Shown here: positions 16,529 to 27,900 of the stretch, piece by piece
Position numbering within the stretch: the stretch's first letter is position 1
Layout of the letters: every line of letters begins with the position of its first letter
Source of the DNA: an uncultured Lachnospiraceae bacterium
Lineage (GTDB): Bacteria > Bacillota > Clostridia > Lachnospirales > Lachnospiraceae
Direction: 5' to 3'
NCBI GenBank assembly: GCA_905201915.1
Contig: CAJKQE010000010.1
Location: 1 to 44,723, forward strand
Length of the DNA stretch: 44,723 nt
Program-made: the position numbers and the translations under genes
The notes under the pieces: generated by a model
The model's input: only the letters and a program-made list of their open reading frames with translations
The model's database searches: none
What the model was told of the DNA's origin: nothing

Positions 16529-17578
16529 ATGGAAAATCAGGAACAACAGCATAAAAGACGAGTACGTTATAAAGGAACACATCCTAGAAGCTATAAAGAA
16601 AAATATAAAGAGCTACAGCCGGAAAAGTATGCAGATACCATTGAAAAAGTTATTCAAAAAGGTGGAACACCTGCTGGTATGCACATTTCTATCTGTGTGC
16701 AGGAAATTTTAGATTTTCTCCAAATCCAACCAGGGCAGACAGGGCTTGATGCAACATTAGGATATGGTGGACATTCTTCAAAGATGCTAAGCTGTTTAGA
16801 AGGAAAAGGGCACTTATATGCTTTGGATGTAGATCCTATCGAGATAAAAAAGACGAAGGCACGTTTGGAAAAAATGGGATACGGAGAAGATATTCTCACA
16901 ATTAAACAGATGAACTTTGCTGATGTAGACCAATTAAAAGAAGAGGCCGGCGGTTTTGATTTTGTTCTGGCAGATTTAGGTGTTTCTTCCATGCAAATTG
17001 ATAATCCTGAACGTGGATTTACTTACAAATTTGAAGGACCTTTAGATTTGCGTTTAAATCCTGAAAAGGGAATTTCAGCAGCAGAACGCTTGAAAAATAT
17101 TTCTCAGCCGGAGTTGGAAGGAATGCTCATTGAAAATTCAGATGAGCCTTATGCAAAAGAAATTTCCAATACGATTATTTCTGAAATCAGAAGAGGAAAT
17201 GGGATAACAACTACCACACAGCTTCAAAAAGCAGTTGAAAAAGCTTTAGTGCGTGTTCCGGAAAAAGAACGTAAAGAGATGGTAAAGAAATCCTGTGCCA
17301 GAACATTTCAGGCTTTGCGTATCGATGTAAACAGTGAATTTGAAGTGTTAGAAGCATTTATGGAAAAACTTCCTACGGTTTTAAATAAGGGAGCTCGTGT
17401 TGCTATTTTGACCTTCCATTCCGGAGAGGATCGTCTAGTAAAAAAAGCATTTCAGCGTTTTTACAGAGAAGGTATTTACAGTGAAATTTCAAAAGATGTT
17501 ATCAGACCTTCTGCAGAGGAATGTGCAAGAAACAGCCGTTCTCGTTCCACAAAGATGAGATGGGCAATAAAAGCTTAA
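16529..17578 (+). CDS. RsmH-family (MraW) 16S rRNA cytosine methyltransferase, divergent form
   Basis: RsmH methylates N4 of C1402 in the 16S rRNA decoding centre. This 349-residue protein has a basic N-terminal extension of about 45 residues. Its SAM site is DATLGYGGHSSKML, followed by LYALDVDPIEI, FVLADLGVSSMQIDNPERGF, and SCARTFQALRIDVNSE. The C-terminal motif is LTFHSGEDRLVKKAF where the family norm has HSLEDR. The usual N-terminal HxPVLL motif is replaced by GMHISICVQEIL. The gene is not next to mraZ or ftsL, so it may be a paralogue of the housekeeping copy; that copy would lie outside this window. Confidence 0.85.
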   Translation: MENQEQQHKRRVRYKGTHPRSYKEKYKELQPEKYADTIEKVIQKGGTPAGMHISICVQEILDFLQIQPGQTGLDATLGYGGHSSKMLSCLEGKGHLYALDVDPIEIKKTKARLEKMGYGEDILTIKQMNFADVDQLKEEAGGFDFVLADLGVSSMQIDNPERGFTYKFEGPLDLRLNPEKGISAAERLKNISQPELEGMLIENSDEPYAKEISNTIISEIRRGNGITTTTQLQKAVEKALVRVPEKERKEMVKKSCARTFQALRIDVNSEFEVLEAFMEKLPTVLNKGARVAILTFHSGEDRLVKKAFQRFYREGIYSEISKDVIRPSAEECARNSRSRSTKMRWAIKA

Positions 17579-17594
17579 AGGAGATTATAAATTC

Positions 17595-18170
17595 ATGAAA
17601 AAATGGACTCGAATGATTGCAGCAGCTAGTGTACTGGGACTTGTATTAGCCGGATGCGGTGAAAAAGATAATAACGATAATCCTAAAGTAGAGATTAATA
17701 TTAAAGATTATGGAACTATTAAAGCAGAATTAAATCCGGAACAGGCACCGATTACGGTAGAAAATTTTATTTCTCTGGCAGAAGAAGGCTTTTATGATGG
17801 ATTGACTTTTCACCGTATTATGGATGGTTTTATGATGCAGGGTGGAGATCCTCTGGGAAATGGCACAGGGGGGTCAGAAGAAACGATTAAAGGTGAATTT
17901 TCTCAAAATGGTGTTAATAATACCATTTCACATAAAAAAGGAACCCTGTCCATGGCTCGTTCCCAAGTTCCAGATAGCGCCAGTTCTCAATTTTTTATTG
18001 TAGATGAAGATAGTACTTTTTTAGATGGACAATATGCTGCCTTCGGACATGTAACAGACGGATTAGAAATTGTAGATGAAATTTGCAGTGAAGCAAAAGT
18101 CATTGACGACAATGGTACAGTATTACCTGAAAATCAGCCAATTATTGAAAGCATTAAAGTTATAAAATAG
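17595..18170 (+). CDS. Cyclophilin-type peptidyl-prolyl cis-trans isomerase lipoprotein
   Basis: This is an exported prolyl isomerase anchored by lipid. The signal peptide ends in the lipobox LAGC, with the lipidated Cys at residue 22. The cyclophilin domain (about 33-190) has FHRIMDGFMMQGGDPLGNGT with the catalytic Arg, SMARSQVPDSASSQFFIVD and FLDGQYAAFGHVTDGLEIVD. It probably helps fold secreted proteins at the membrane surface. The gene follows the RsmH-family gene by 16 bases, and AAAGGAG lies upstream of ATG 17595. It may be the last gene of the run that starts at 13778. Confidence 0.93.
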   Translation: MKKWTRMIAAASVLGLVLAGCGEKDNNDNPKVEINIKDYGTIKAELNPEQAPITVENFISLAEEGFYDGLTFHRIMDGFMMQGGDPLGNGTGGSEETIKGEFSQNGVNNTISHKKGTLSMARSQVPDSASSQFFIVDEDSTFLDGQYAAFGHVTDGLEIVDEICSEAKVIDDNGTVLPENQPIIESIKVIK

Positions 18171-18240
18171 CCCCTGAAAAGAGTATTCCTTAAAATCTGT
18201 AGTAAATTAGTACAATTTTCTGTTTTTGGTAAAAAAAAGC

Positions 18241-18269
18241 TTGCATTAAGAAGAAAAAACAAGTATATT
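18241..18269 (+). promoter_or_regulatory. Promoter for the stalk protein / giant protease / peptide locus
   Basis: TTGCAT (18241-18246) and TATATT (18264-18269) are spaced exactly 17 bases. The predicted transcript starts near 18276, leaving a leader of about 90 bases with a stem-loop. This is the only convincing promoter I found before 34193, so the whole accessory locus may depend on it. Confidence 0.55.
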
Positions 18270-18298
18270 AACATTAAAATAATATTTGGACACAAGTA

Positions 18299-18342
18299 AT
18301 AACTGGAGTCTTGCTAGATTAATTTAACAACTCTCCAGTTAT
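18299..18342 (+). promoter_or_regulatory. 5'-leader stem-loop
   Basis: A perfect 10-base inverted repeat (ATAACTGGAG 18299-18308 and CTCCAGTTAT 18333-18342) has a 24-base loop. It is not followed by a T run, so it is more likely a leader structure than a terminator. AAAGGAG for the next gene lies just downstream at 18357-18363. Confidence 0.6.
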
Positions 18343-18367
18343 CTTTATGTACAAAGAAAGGAGATAT

Positions 18368-18964
18368 ATGAGAAGGCAAAAAAAGAAAATTATCGGTTGT
18401 GTTGCTGTAGGAATTACGGTATGTGTGATTGCAGGTGTGGGGATATTTACATGGAATGGCGATAATAAGAAGGTACAGGATAAGGAAAGGGAAACTCAGG
18501 TGGTATCTGATGAAGTAGCAGAAATCGAAAATCTGAATTCCAAGGACAATGTTGTAGATACAGAAAATCTTTTTGAGGGAGAGAAAGCAACCTGGAAAGA
18601 AAAACAGGAAATAAAAAAAGAAGCATCAAAACAATCCGAAGCTTCAAGTTCCAGTAGTCAGTCATCAGGACAAAGTGGGCAGTCATCGAAACCAGAAAAG
18701 AAGCCATCAAAGCCGACAGCTAAGCCAGATGAGCAGTCATCTAACTCAGATGAACAGCCATCAAAGCCGAATGGAGAGCTGTCAACACCAGATGAACAGC
18801 CACTGAAACCAGATGAGCGACCATCAACACCAGATGAGCAGCCATCAACACCAGATGAGCAGCCATCTAATCCAGACGAACAACCATCAACACCAGATGA
18901 ACAACCGTCTAAGCCTGCTTTGCCACAGGTAAATGAACCAGGATGGATTACAGGTATATATTAG
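18368..18964 (+). CDS. Membrane-anchored proline-rich repeat (stalk) protein
   Basis: The function is unknown. The start is ATG 18368 with AAAGGAG upstream; an in-frame ATG at 18347 has no ribosome site. The 198-residue protein has a basic N-terminus and one hydrophobic segment (about 8-28) that can act as an uncleaved signal anchor. A charged region and a Ser/Gln-rich stretch (about 80-105) follow, then seven-residue repeats of the type PSTPDEQ (about 131-186), and a short tail ending PGWITGIY. The repeats would form an extended polyproline-like rod outside the membrane or in the wall. It precedes the giant protease gene by 18 bases and is probably co-transcribed. It could be a wall spacer or partner for that protein; this is inference. 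Confidence 0.8.
   Translation: MRRQKKKIIGCVAVGITVCVIAGVGIFTWNGDNKKVQDKERETQVVSDEVAEIENLNSKDNVVDTENLFEGEKATWKEKQEIKKEASKQSEASSSSSQSSGQSGQSSKPEKKPSKPTAKPDEQSSNSDEQPSKPNGELSTPDEQPLKPDERPSTPDEQPSTPDEQPSNPDEQPSTPDEQPSKPALPQVNEPGWITGIY
18758..18925 (+). repeat. Tandem 21-base coding repeats (PS[TKN]PDEQ)
   Basis: Eight consecutive 21-base units encode seven-residue repeats. The central units (about 18800-18900) are nearly identical at the DNA level, while the outer ones (KPNGE, KPALP) have diverged. Such near-identical units can change copy number by slippage, so length variation between strains is likely. Confidence 0.85.
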
Positions 18965-18982
18965 GGAAGGATTTAGTAAGGG

Positions 18983-21900
18983 ATGAAACAAAGGAAAAAG
19001 AGACTAGGTATATGGATGATTTTACTGGCAATTTTGTTTTTAGGGCAATATATTGTTCCAGTAAAAGCGTTTACACCTGAAATTACAGATGCAAATATAC
19101 AAATGGTGGGAGGACAGATTCGTACCATTACTCCTATGGGATTACGAATGATAGGATGTATCAAGAAATCCTACATTCAGGGATTAGAGCAAAATGGTGC
19201 AACAGTTCAATATGGTATTGTTTTGTTGCCAAAGGTATATTTAGGAAATCAAGAACTGAAAATTGATGGAAAATACCTTTATAATGGCTCTGTATATAAA
19301 CCGGCAAAAGTACCTGCAGTGAAGAAATTCGCAGAAAAGGATGACCGAATTTACTTTACTGCTGTGTTGGCAAATCTTGCAAAAGAAAGATATAAAAATG
19401 ATTATGCAGCGAGAGCTTATGTGGAAATCACAAGGAGTGTCGAACAGGAAGACGGAAGTTCAAAAAATGAAACGGAAATCCTGTATAGTGATGACAGCAT
19501 TGACCGTCAGGTGTACCAGGTTGCACAGGATGCAGTAGAGGGTACAATAGAAACGGAAGAAAATAAACAGTGGCTTCGTGAGAATATTTTGAATCCGGTG
19601 GATAATCCAGAAGGCATACCGGAAGAGGATAAAAAAATTCCTTTCCAGTTGGGAAAAGTTTCAGGGGTGACTTTATATCATAAATCTGAAGCTGATGCTG
19701 AGGTGGAAGAAGTATCTCGTTTTAAAGTGGATGGTTTTAAACCAGAGGAATACCTGGTAAAAGTAGAAACGGAAGACCAGCCGGAGCTGTTTGCCGAGAT
19801 TTCTGAAGTAATTGTATCAGAGAATAACCGGGTGAGTTTTAAACTGAAACTGGATAATTATGTTACGGAAGAAGCTAATCAGACAAAACAGGGAGCAATC
19901 GTTGAATTTGGAACAGCTTCAGAGGGTGAAGCTTCTACAAAGTATATTACTATGCAGTCTTTAATCGACAAGATTAAAGAAAATCCAGCTGGAAGCTATA
20001 CTTTAGAACACGATATTGATGCCAGTGCAGTACAGGAAGAAGATTGCTTGATTCCGAATTTTAGCGGTACTTTTGACGGAAAAGGATATAAGATTAAAGG
20101 TCTCACTACTACTTTATTTGGTACAGTATCAGGCGGTACAGTAAAGAATATGAAATTGGAGAATGTTTCGATTACAAAAACTAATAATTATGGAAGTGCA
20201 GGGGGCGGAACTCTGGCAAATAAAGCAGAAAATAATGCAGTAATCGAAGGAATTCATGTCAATGGAAGTCTTAAAAGTAATAACAGTAGAGAGCTTCTTG
20301 GAGGACTAGTAGGACGTATGGACTATGCAAAAGTAAGTCAGTGTTCTACTAATCTGGAAATTACAGGCTCATTCAATACTACTGGTGGTTTAATTGGACA
20401 AATGTCCAATCAGCAAAGTGGACCGAATATTATAGAGAATTCCTATGCAGTGGGAAGCATCAGCGGAAATAAGACAAATGGTGCAATTGGTGGATTGATT
20501 GGCTGGCATAACTGTAAGACAAATTTTTCTGTGACAAATTGTTATGCAGCTGTTACTTTAGAAGTAAGCGGTACAGGAAATGGAATGGAGCCAGGAGGAT
20601 TTATTGGAAATATAGGAGAATCTGATGCTACGGGAATATTAAAAAATAATATTTCTTATAGCAATGGCACATCTGGTTATAAATTTGATGGGGCTTCTAC
20701 GGCAGATAAATATAATGTTCAAGGTATTTCTGAACTTTATGCTTTAAAAGAAAGTAAACTAAAAAAAGAAACCAGTAGAGCATCTCAGTTTACTAAGGTA
20801 GCAGAAGTTTCTGTAGATGAACTTTTGGAAAAAGAGTTTTATACAAAAATGGGTTGGGACGAAGATGTTTGGGACTTTGCTCCGCTGAAAGAAGGAAAAA
20901 CTCCTGTTCTAAAAAATGGTGACTCCAACATGACAACCATGCTGGAGATGAAAGAAATTTCATCTGTAGAAGATCTTCAGAATATCAAAAAGGATCTTTC
21001 AGGCGTTTACTCTTTAACAACAGATATTGATGTATCGGAAGTAACAACAAGTAATAATGTGATTATTTCCGGTACGTTTAAAGGAATGTTAAAAGGAAAT
21101 GGTCATCAGATTATCGGACAGAAGGCTCCGTTATTTGAAAAATTAAATGGTGCAACTGTAGAAAATCTAAAGCTCACGCAGGGAAAGATTGAGCAAAAAA
21201 GTACGGATCAGGTTGCAGCTTTAGCAAAAACAGCAGAGGCAGGAACGGTAATTAAAAATGTCTATGTAAGAGATATGACAATTGCCGGTCAAAGCTCTGT
21301 AGCCGGTATGGTAGCTGTACTGAAAAACACAACCGTGGATGAATGCTCTGTCAATGCAACAGTAAATGGACAAAAAGCAGGCGGATTTGCAGCAGAAATT
21401 CTGGAAAATTCTGTTGTCAGCAACTCTTATGCGAAAAGAACTGCCGATCAAAATGGATTTGGAACAACCAATGCCCCACAGGGTGGATTTGCAGCAGTTG
21501 TGAAAAAATCCCAGTTAATCAAAAATTTTGGTGAGCTTTCCTGGAGTGTTGTAGAAAAAGAAGAAGCGCCAACGGTGGTGAATAATGTAGGAAATTTCAT
21601 TGGCGAAAGTGGTGTAGAAAACGAGGCACCGACAAAGGTAGAGAAAAATATTTCCTTTGGGCTGGCAGCATATTCTTTTGCAGGAAACCTTACTGCCGAA
21701 ACTGCATTAGAAACTTATACAGGAAATTATGAATATACAGATTTAGCTTCATCTCAGGATGATGTAACAACTTCTAAATTAAACGGAAAAATAGACAAAG
21801 CATCCGCAGACCAGATTATCAGCAAAGATTTTTATTTAAAAACACTTTCATGGGATGAAAAAATCTGGTATTTAGAGGATGTAGCAGGTGGTAAGAGACC

Positions 21901-24900
21901 ACGTCTTTTGGCAGAAGGAGATGTGTATGGTCTGGAAGACAAGCCGTCCTCCGAAGAAGTTGTATATCTGGAGGCAGCAGTACAAAGCGATGTATTAGAA
22001 GATCCACAGGAAGAACCGGAAAAGCCGGAAGAAATTATCCGTGCAATTGAAGCAAGAACAATAGAGGAAGCAGCAGCTTTTGATAGTTTGGAAAATATCT
22101 CCGGTTATGATCCAAAGCGTAAGCAGATTTACGAAAATCTCAGACTGTTTATGCCATTTTATCATCGAGAACAGATTGTTAAAGATGGAAATCAGGTTGA
22201 TGTATCTCATCCATTGAATAAAGCTCCGGTACTTGCTGTATATCCTATGGATGCACAGGGAAATCGTATTGTTGCATTATCTGATGAGACAGTTGAAAAT
22301 GTGAAAAAACTGAGAATTCAATTTACAGATAATACAATAACACCATTGATTTATAATATTTCCTATATTGATACAAGGGAGAATATTGCTTCATATAAAG
22401 TATCTCAGATACCGGTACACTTTAATTTTAAAAATTATGTGGTAAATACAAAAACACCTCAGTTCCAGACATTGTTGAGTACAGCGAACACCTATACATT
22501 TGATAATGATATTGAAACAAGAGTTTCTCAAAGAGACAGTGATTCGGTTTTAAATGTATATCGCAGAAACTATGATGAAGTAGTAAAAAAAGAAATGAAG
22601 CAGGTGCTGGTTTCCATGGCAGCTACCAATCCACAGTATCCAATAAATAGTAATAGTGCGGCAGCTGAAAAAATCGTGACAGATGCCTTTGTTACAAACG
22701 AATATCTGAAAGATTTTCTGTATGCATATAACTATGTAGATCGCTGGTATGATTTCCAGATTGGCGGTATTAATCTTAGAGATGTGGTTATTTTTGATAA
22801 TTCCATATTAAAAACAAACAGACCAGTGAGAAATCTTCCTACGGAAATTGTAAAAATAAGCAGCAGTGTAGGACGTCAGGGAAATAGTACACCTTCCTTC
22901 TACATAAATCGAATTTCCGTATATACAGGAATTGACAATATTGCTTCTTTTGTAGAATACTTTATGACTGCTTATGCCGGTTATTCAGATGTAAATGATT
23001 GGATTATTGATAACTTCCAGGGTGGTATCATTGTAGAAGCCAGAGCAAATAATCCAAAGATTAATTCCAGATTATGGAGAATATTAAAGAATAATACAGT
23101 ACAAAAAAATAATGAATTGATACTTCCTGTATTATCTTATAAGACTTCAAAGAACCTGTATCTGGCATCTTTCCCATCATCTTTGGTGTATGGTAATCTA
23201 GAGATTTATGGGGGATATCAGGACACAGAACAATGGAGACAACAGAAAAAACAGCAGATTATCAGTCAGGTTAATGATTTTAAAACAAGTTATGATAATT
23301 TTGCACAGGTTGCTTCAAATGGTGCAGATTCAATTAATAACAGTAAGTTTTTAATTGTGGATTCTTCTGCGAAAAAGAATCATAATCAGGATGTGTTTAA
23401 GGAATTCTACAGACCGTTACAGACTCTCTGGCAGAGTAACAATGGTGCGGTAGCCGTTATTTTCGGAAATCCAAATCATGATTATATTTACTATAATAGT
23501 TCTAATTTTATAGGTGACTTAACTGTCTTAAATCATGAAATGGGCCATGTCACAGATATGTGGATTTGGATGGAAAATAAAGGAAAACGTCCGGGACGTA
23601 ATGGAGAGGACTATTCCAATGGATTTGCTAATCAGGCAAATGTTGATTACAACATGAACTTTATGAAAACTTATTCAAGAGACAGTTCCATGGTTACGAA
23701 CCTGACTCCGGACAGAATTAATTCTCAGGAAGAATTCAAGAGTTATTATAAAGAAGTATTTGAAACAATTTATACGCTGGATTATCTGCAGGGTAAAGCT
23801 TATCTGGAGCTGACACCTGCCCAGCAGGCACAGATTACATTGCAGCATAGATATGGAACTACAAATAACTATCAGAACTGGAATAACTCTAACAGTACAT
23901 GGCGCACCATAGGAGCTGCGGAACTGGAAAATATGAATTTGAAGACACTGGATGATCTTTGGAACAACCAGTTGACCATTCGTCCGGGACACAGATATGA
24001 GCTTCGAAGCGTCAACGATGTTGGTGTAAACAATCTGGGTGCATATCAGATTGACCGTGTGTGCTTTGCAAGCTGGTACGTTCCTTATGTAAATAACGGA
24101 ACACCAAATGCTCAGACATTCCGTCGAAATGGTTATGAACTTGCCGGTATGTATGGTTACAGCGATGGTCTTGTAGAGTATTTAAGCGGCAAGACAAGAA
24201 CAGGCGATTTAGAGTATTTTAAAAAGAAAACAGAAAATCCGGATTTCTCATTTGAAACCTATAGGAAAAATAAAAATACAGAAATTCAGGAAAAAATTGC
24301 AAAGCAAAAGTTTCAAGGAAATCCTTATTTCGATGAAAAAGCGTTGATTGAATATTTAAAACAGAATATGATTAACCCTGGAAATCCTATTGGCAGCGGC
24401 GCTTCAAACCTCGGCAATACCCTGAACAATATTAAAGAATCCAGAGAAAACGTATTCCGTTATCTCCAGAGAATTACTGATGAATTCAGAAGCCCTGTTT
24501 ACGGAGAAGCAAATACAAGAAATGCTGTAACAATTTCAACAGCAGAAGAATTCATTGAAAAGATAACAGCAAATCCAAATGGATTTTATGTGTTGGAGAA
24601 TGATATTTCCTTGAAAGATATTCAGATGAATGGCAGTGTCTATATCAACAAAACATTTATCGGAAAGCTGGATGGAAATGGACATAAGATTACTGATGCA
24701 GAAGGACCACTGTTTGCTCGAATTGTCAATTCTTATGTATCTGATTTATCTGTTATAAATAAAGCTGGTGAGAAGAAAGACTGGCTTGGAACACAGAAAC
24801 AGTATACAATTATTGTCAATGAGAAGAAAGAAGAGACAGTTAAAGAAATTGCTTCTTTAGACGATTTAAAAACACTGGGTGAAAACAAATATACAAAATA

Positions 24901-27900
24901 TGTATTGAAAAAGGACATTGATGCTTCTTCTATAACGGAGGCTACTGTAATCAAAGGAACCTTTAAAGGAAAATTGGATGGAGGAAACTTTGCAATTACA
25001 GGATTGAAAGTTCCATTGTTTGAAAAAGTGGATGATGCAGTAATTACAAATCTTAAAATTAAGGATGTAGAAGTCAGCAGTCAGGGAAGTAAAAATGCAG
25101 CCATTACAAAAGAGTCTAATCATACTACTTTTGAAAATCTCAATCTGGAAAATATTCAGATTAGTGGCGAAAGCTACAATGCTGCAATTTCAGGTTATGA
25201 TTATACAGGCTCTACCTTCTCAAAAATCCAGATTCGTAAGGCTCAGATTTCAGGAACGAAGAACTACAATGCTGCATTTGTGGGACGTGCTTCAGGCTCC
25301 GACATCAGCGATGTTGCTGTAATTGGAAGTAAGGTGACATTAAGTGGAACAGATTGTGGTGGATTTATCGGAGAAGGAAAAAATCTGAATATTCATCATG
25401 TATACAGTGATTCTGACATTCATGTGGAAACTTATACAGATAGTCAGGATAGAACCAATAGCGCCGGTTTTATTGGAAATCTGGCTGGAAAGAGCAACGT
25501 AGAATACGTCTTTGTAGCAGGAACAGTAAATAATAAAACAGAGAAAGAGCTTTATAATTTCCTGGGTACTCCAAATGTACTGGAAACCATGGTAAATCAT
25601 GCATTTATCATAGAAAATGCAGGTGGAAAATCAAACATCACAGATACCACAGGAGAGCGTCTTGTTACCGTGACGGTAGACCAGACAAAACAAACTGATT
25701 TTTATCGTACATCCATGAATTTAAGTGAAGAAACTTGGAATTTAAGTCTTGTAGGCATGAAGGGTTATCCAGAACTTCTGGGTATGGAAAAAATGGAAGT
25801 TATTTCCGTAAGTACCGCGAAAGATTTCTTGAAAATGAAAGACTTCCCTACACAGGAATATCATCTGGAAGCAGATATTGATTTATCAGATGTGGAACAG
25901 ACAGAAGTCTTAATTCCGCAATTCTCCGGTGTTCTGGATGGAAAAAATCATACTGTTACAGGTTTAAAAGTGCCATTATTTGGAGAGATGAATGGTAAAG
26001 TATCTAATCTGGCTATTGTTAATAATCAGTTGGAAATCAATATGGATACAGAGGCAGGTGTTTTTGCCAACCAAATGACAGGTGCTGCAGTTGAAAAAGT
26101 TTTGATTTATAACAGCAAAATCAACAACACAGAAGGAAAAGCAGCAGGCTTTGTGGGAACTATAAATAATTCCACTTTGAAGAACATTTTTGTTCATGGA
26201 GAAGTTCATGCTAAATCAATGGCATCTGGATTTATATTAAATGCAAATGGCTCTACGATAGAAAATATTTACACCAATGTACAGGCAAATGGTACAGAAG
26301 GTGCAGGATTTGTTGTGAGCAGTACAGGTAAAAATACTTATACGAATATTTGCTCTGTAGGCGATGTATCTGCTAATATGTATAAATTAAGCGAAGATAT
26401 CATACAGATTACAAATGGTTATGAGTTTGCAGCAGCAAATGGTATGGCATCTTCAAAAGAAAACAGTTCTGTAAAGAACGTTGGCAAAGAAGTGTGGACA
26501 AAAGATTTCTATACAACTACATTGGGATTAGACCCAGAAGTGTGGGATGCAGAACAGGCAGAAAGCAATGGATATCCTTTACTGAAAGATTTCAAAGTAC
26601 AGATGAAACCTATGAGAGTGGAAATTCATACACCTGATGATGTTCAGAAAATGAATAGAGTTCCGGAAGGAAAATTTGTACTCACAGCAGATTTGAATTT
26701 TGAAGGAACAGATAACAGTCTTGTAACAGAAACCTTTACAGGAATTCTAAATGGAGAGAATCATGCAGTAAGCGGTATAAACAGCGCTTTCTTCCAGATA
26801 CTTTCAGGAACAGTAGAAAATCTGCAATTTAGAAATATTCTGGTAGAGAATGAAAATGCCGGCGCCAATGTACTGGCTGTGGAAACGAAAAATGCTACAG
26901 TGAAAAATGTACATTTCAACGGAATTACTTTAAGAGGTGCAGGTTATACTGGTATCATTGGTAAAGATACTCATTCTACATTTAATCAAATTAGTATGCA
27001 GAATGTAGATATGACAGCGAATGCAGACTATGCAGGCGTGCTGGCGGCAAATGCTTCCCAGTCACAGATGACGGATATTCTGGTTGCAGAAACACAGGTG
27101 AAAACTTCCAGCAGCTATGTGGGAGGATTGATTGGAAATGCAGATGCTGTTTTTGTTCAGAAAGCCTTTGTTGATGCAGAACTGAATATTCCATATACAG
27201 TTTCTCCTGAAAACACAGCGGCATTTATCGGTCTGGCAACAGAAAATAGTAAAATTTCTTACAGTACAGTTGCTGGCGGTGTATATCCGGAAGATCCAAG
27301 TACCTCCAGATATAAGCTGATGTACATGAAATCAAGTGATTTGAATGAACTGAAACCATTTACAAATTGCTTTATCAATATTGATACACCAGGCTATAAC
27401 AGTGTAGGAAGCGACCCTCACGGTATAAAAAATGAAAACCTTCTTACCGCAGATTTTTATACCAATAGTATGCAGTTAAATTCAGAAGTATGGGATTGGT
27501 CCAAGGCTTCTCAAAATGGATATCCGGGATTAAAGACAATGCCAACAGAAGGCGTACGACCACCGGGTACGGAAGTGAAACCGGAAGAGGAAACACCATT
27601 GCAACAGAGTGTACCGGAAGGCTATCAGGCAATCCAAACAGCAGAAGAACTTTTGGCAATCCGTAATGGCTCCGGAAAATACATTTTGATGAATTCCATT
27701 TCTCTTTATGGAAAGAAAGCGCAAGATGGTTCCTTCCTTGGAAACTTCAAAGGTGAACTGGATGGAAATGGATTGACTATTCGAGAAATATATGGTGCAC
27801 CGCTGTTTAATACCTTATCAGGTATCGTGAACAATTTAAAAGTATCTGATGTAAAGGTAGAGGCATGGAACAGTAATCAGGGTGCAAATGCAATTGCTAA

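Noticed and set aside
18758..18925. Regular short repeats that could suggest a CRISPR array
   Set aside because: The units are contiguous 21-base codon-phase repeats inside an ORF, with no unique spacers.
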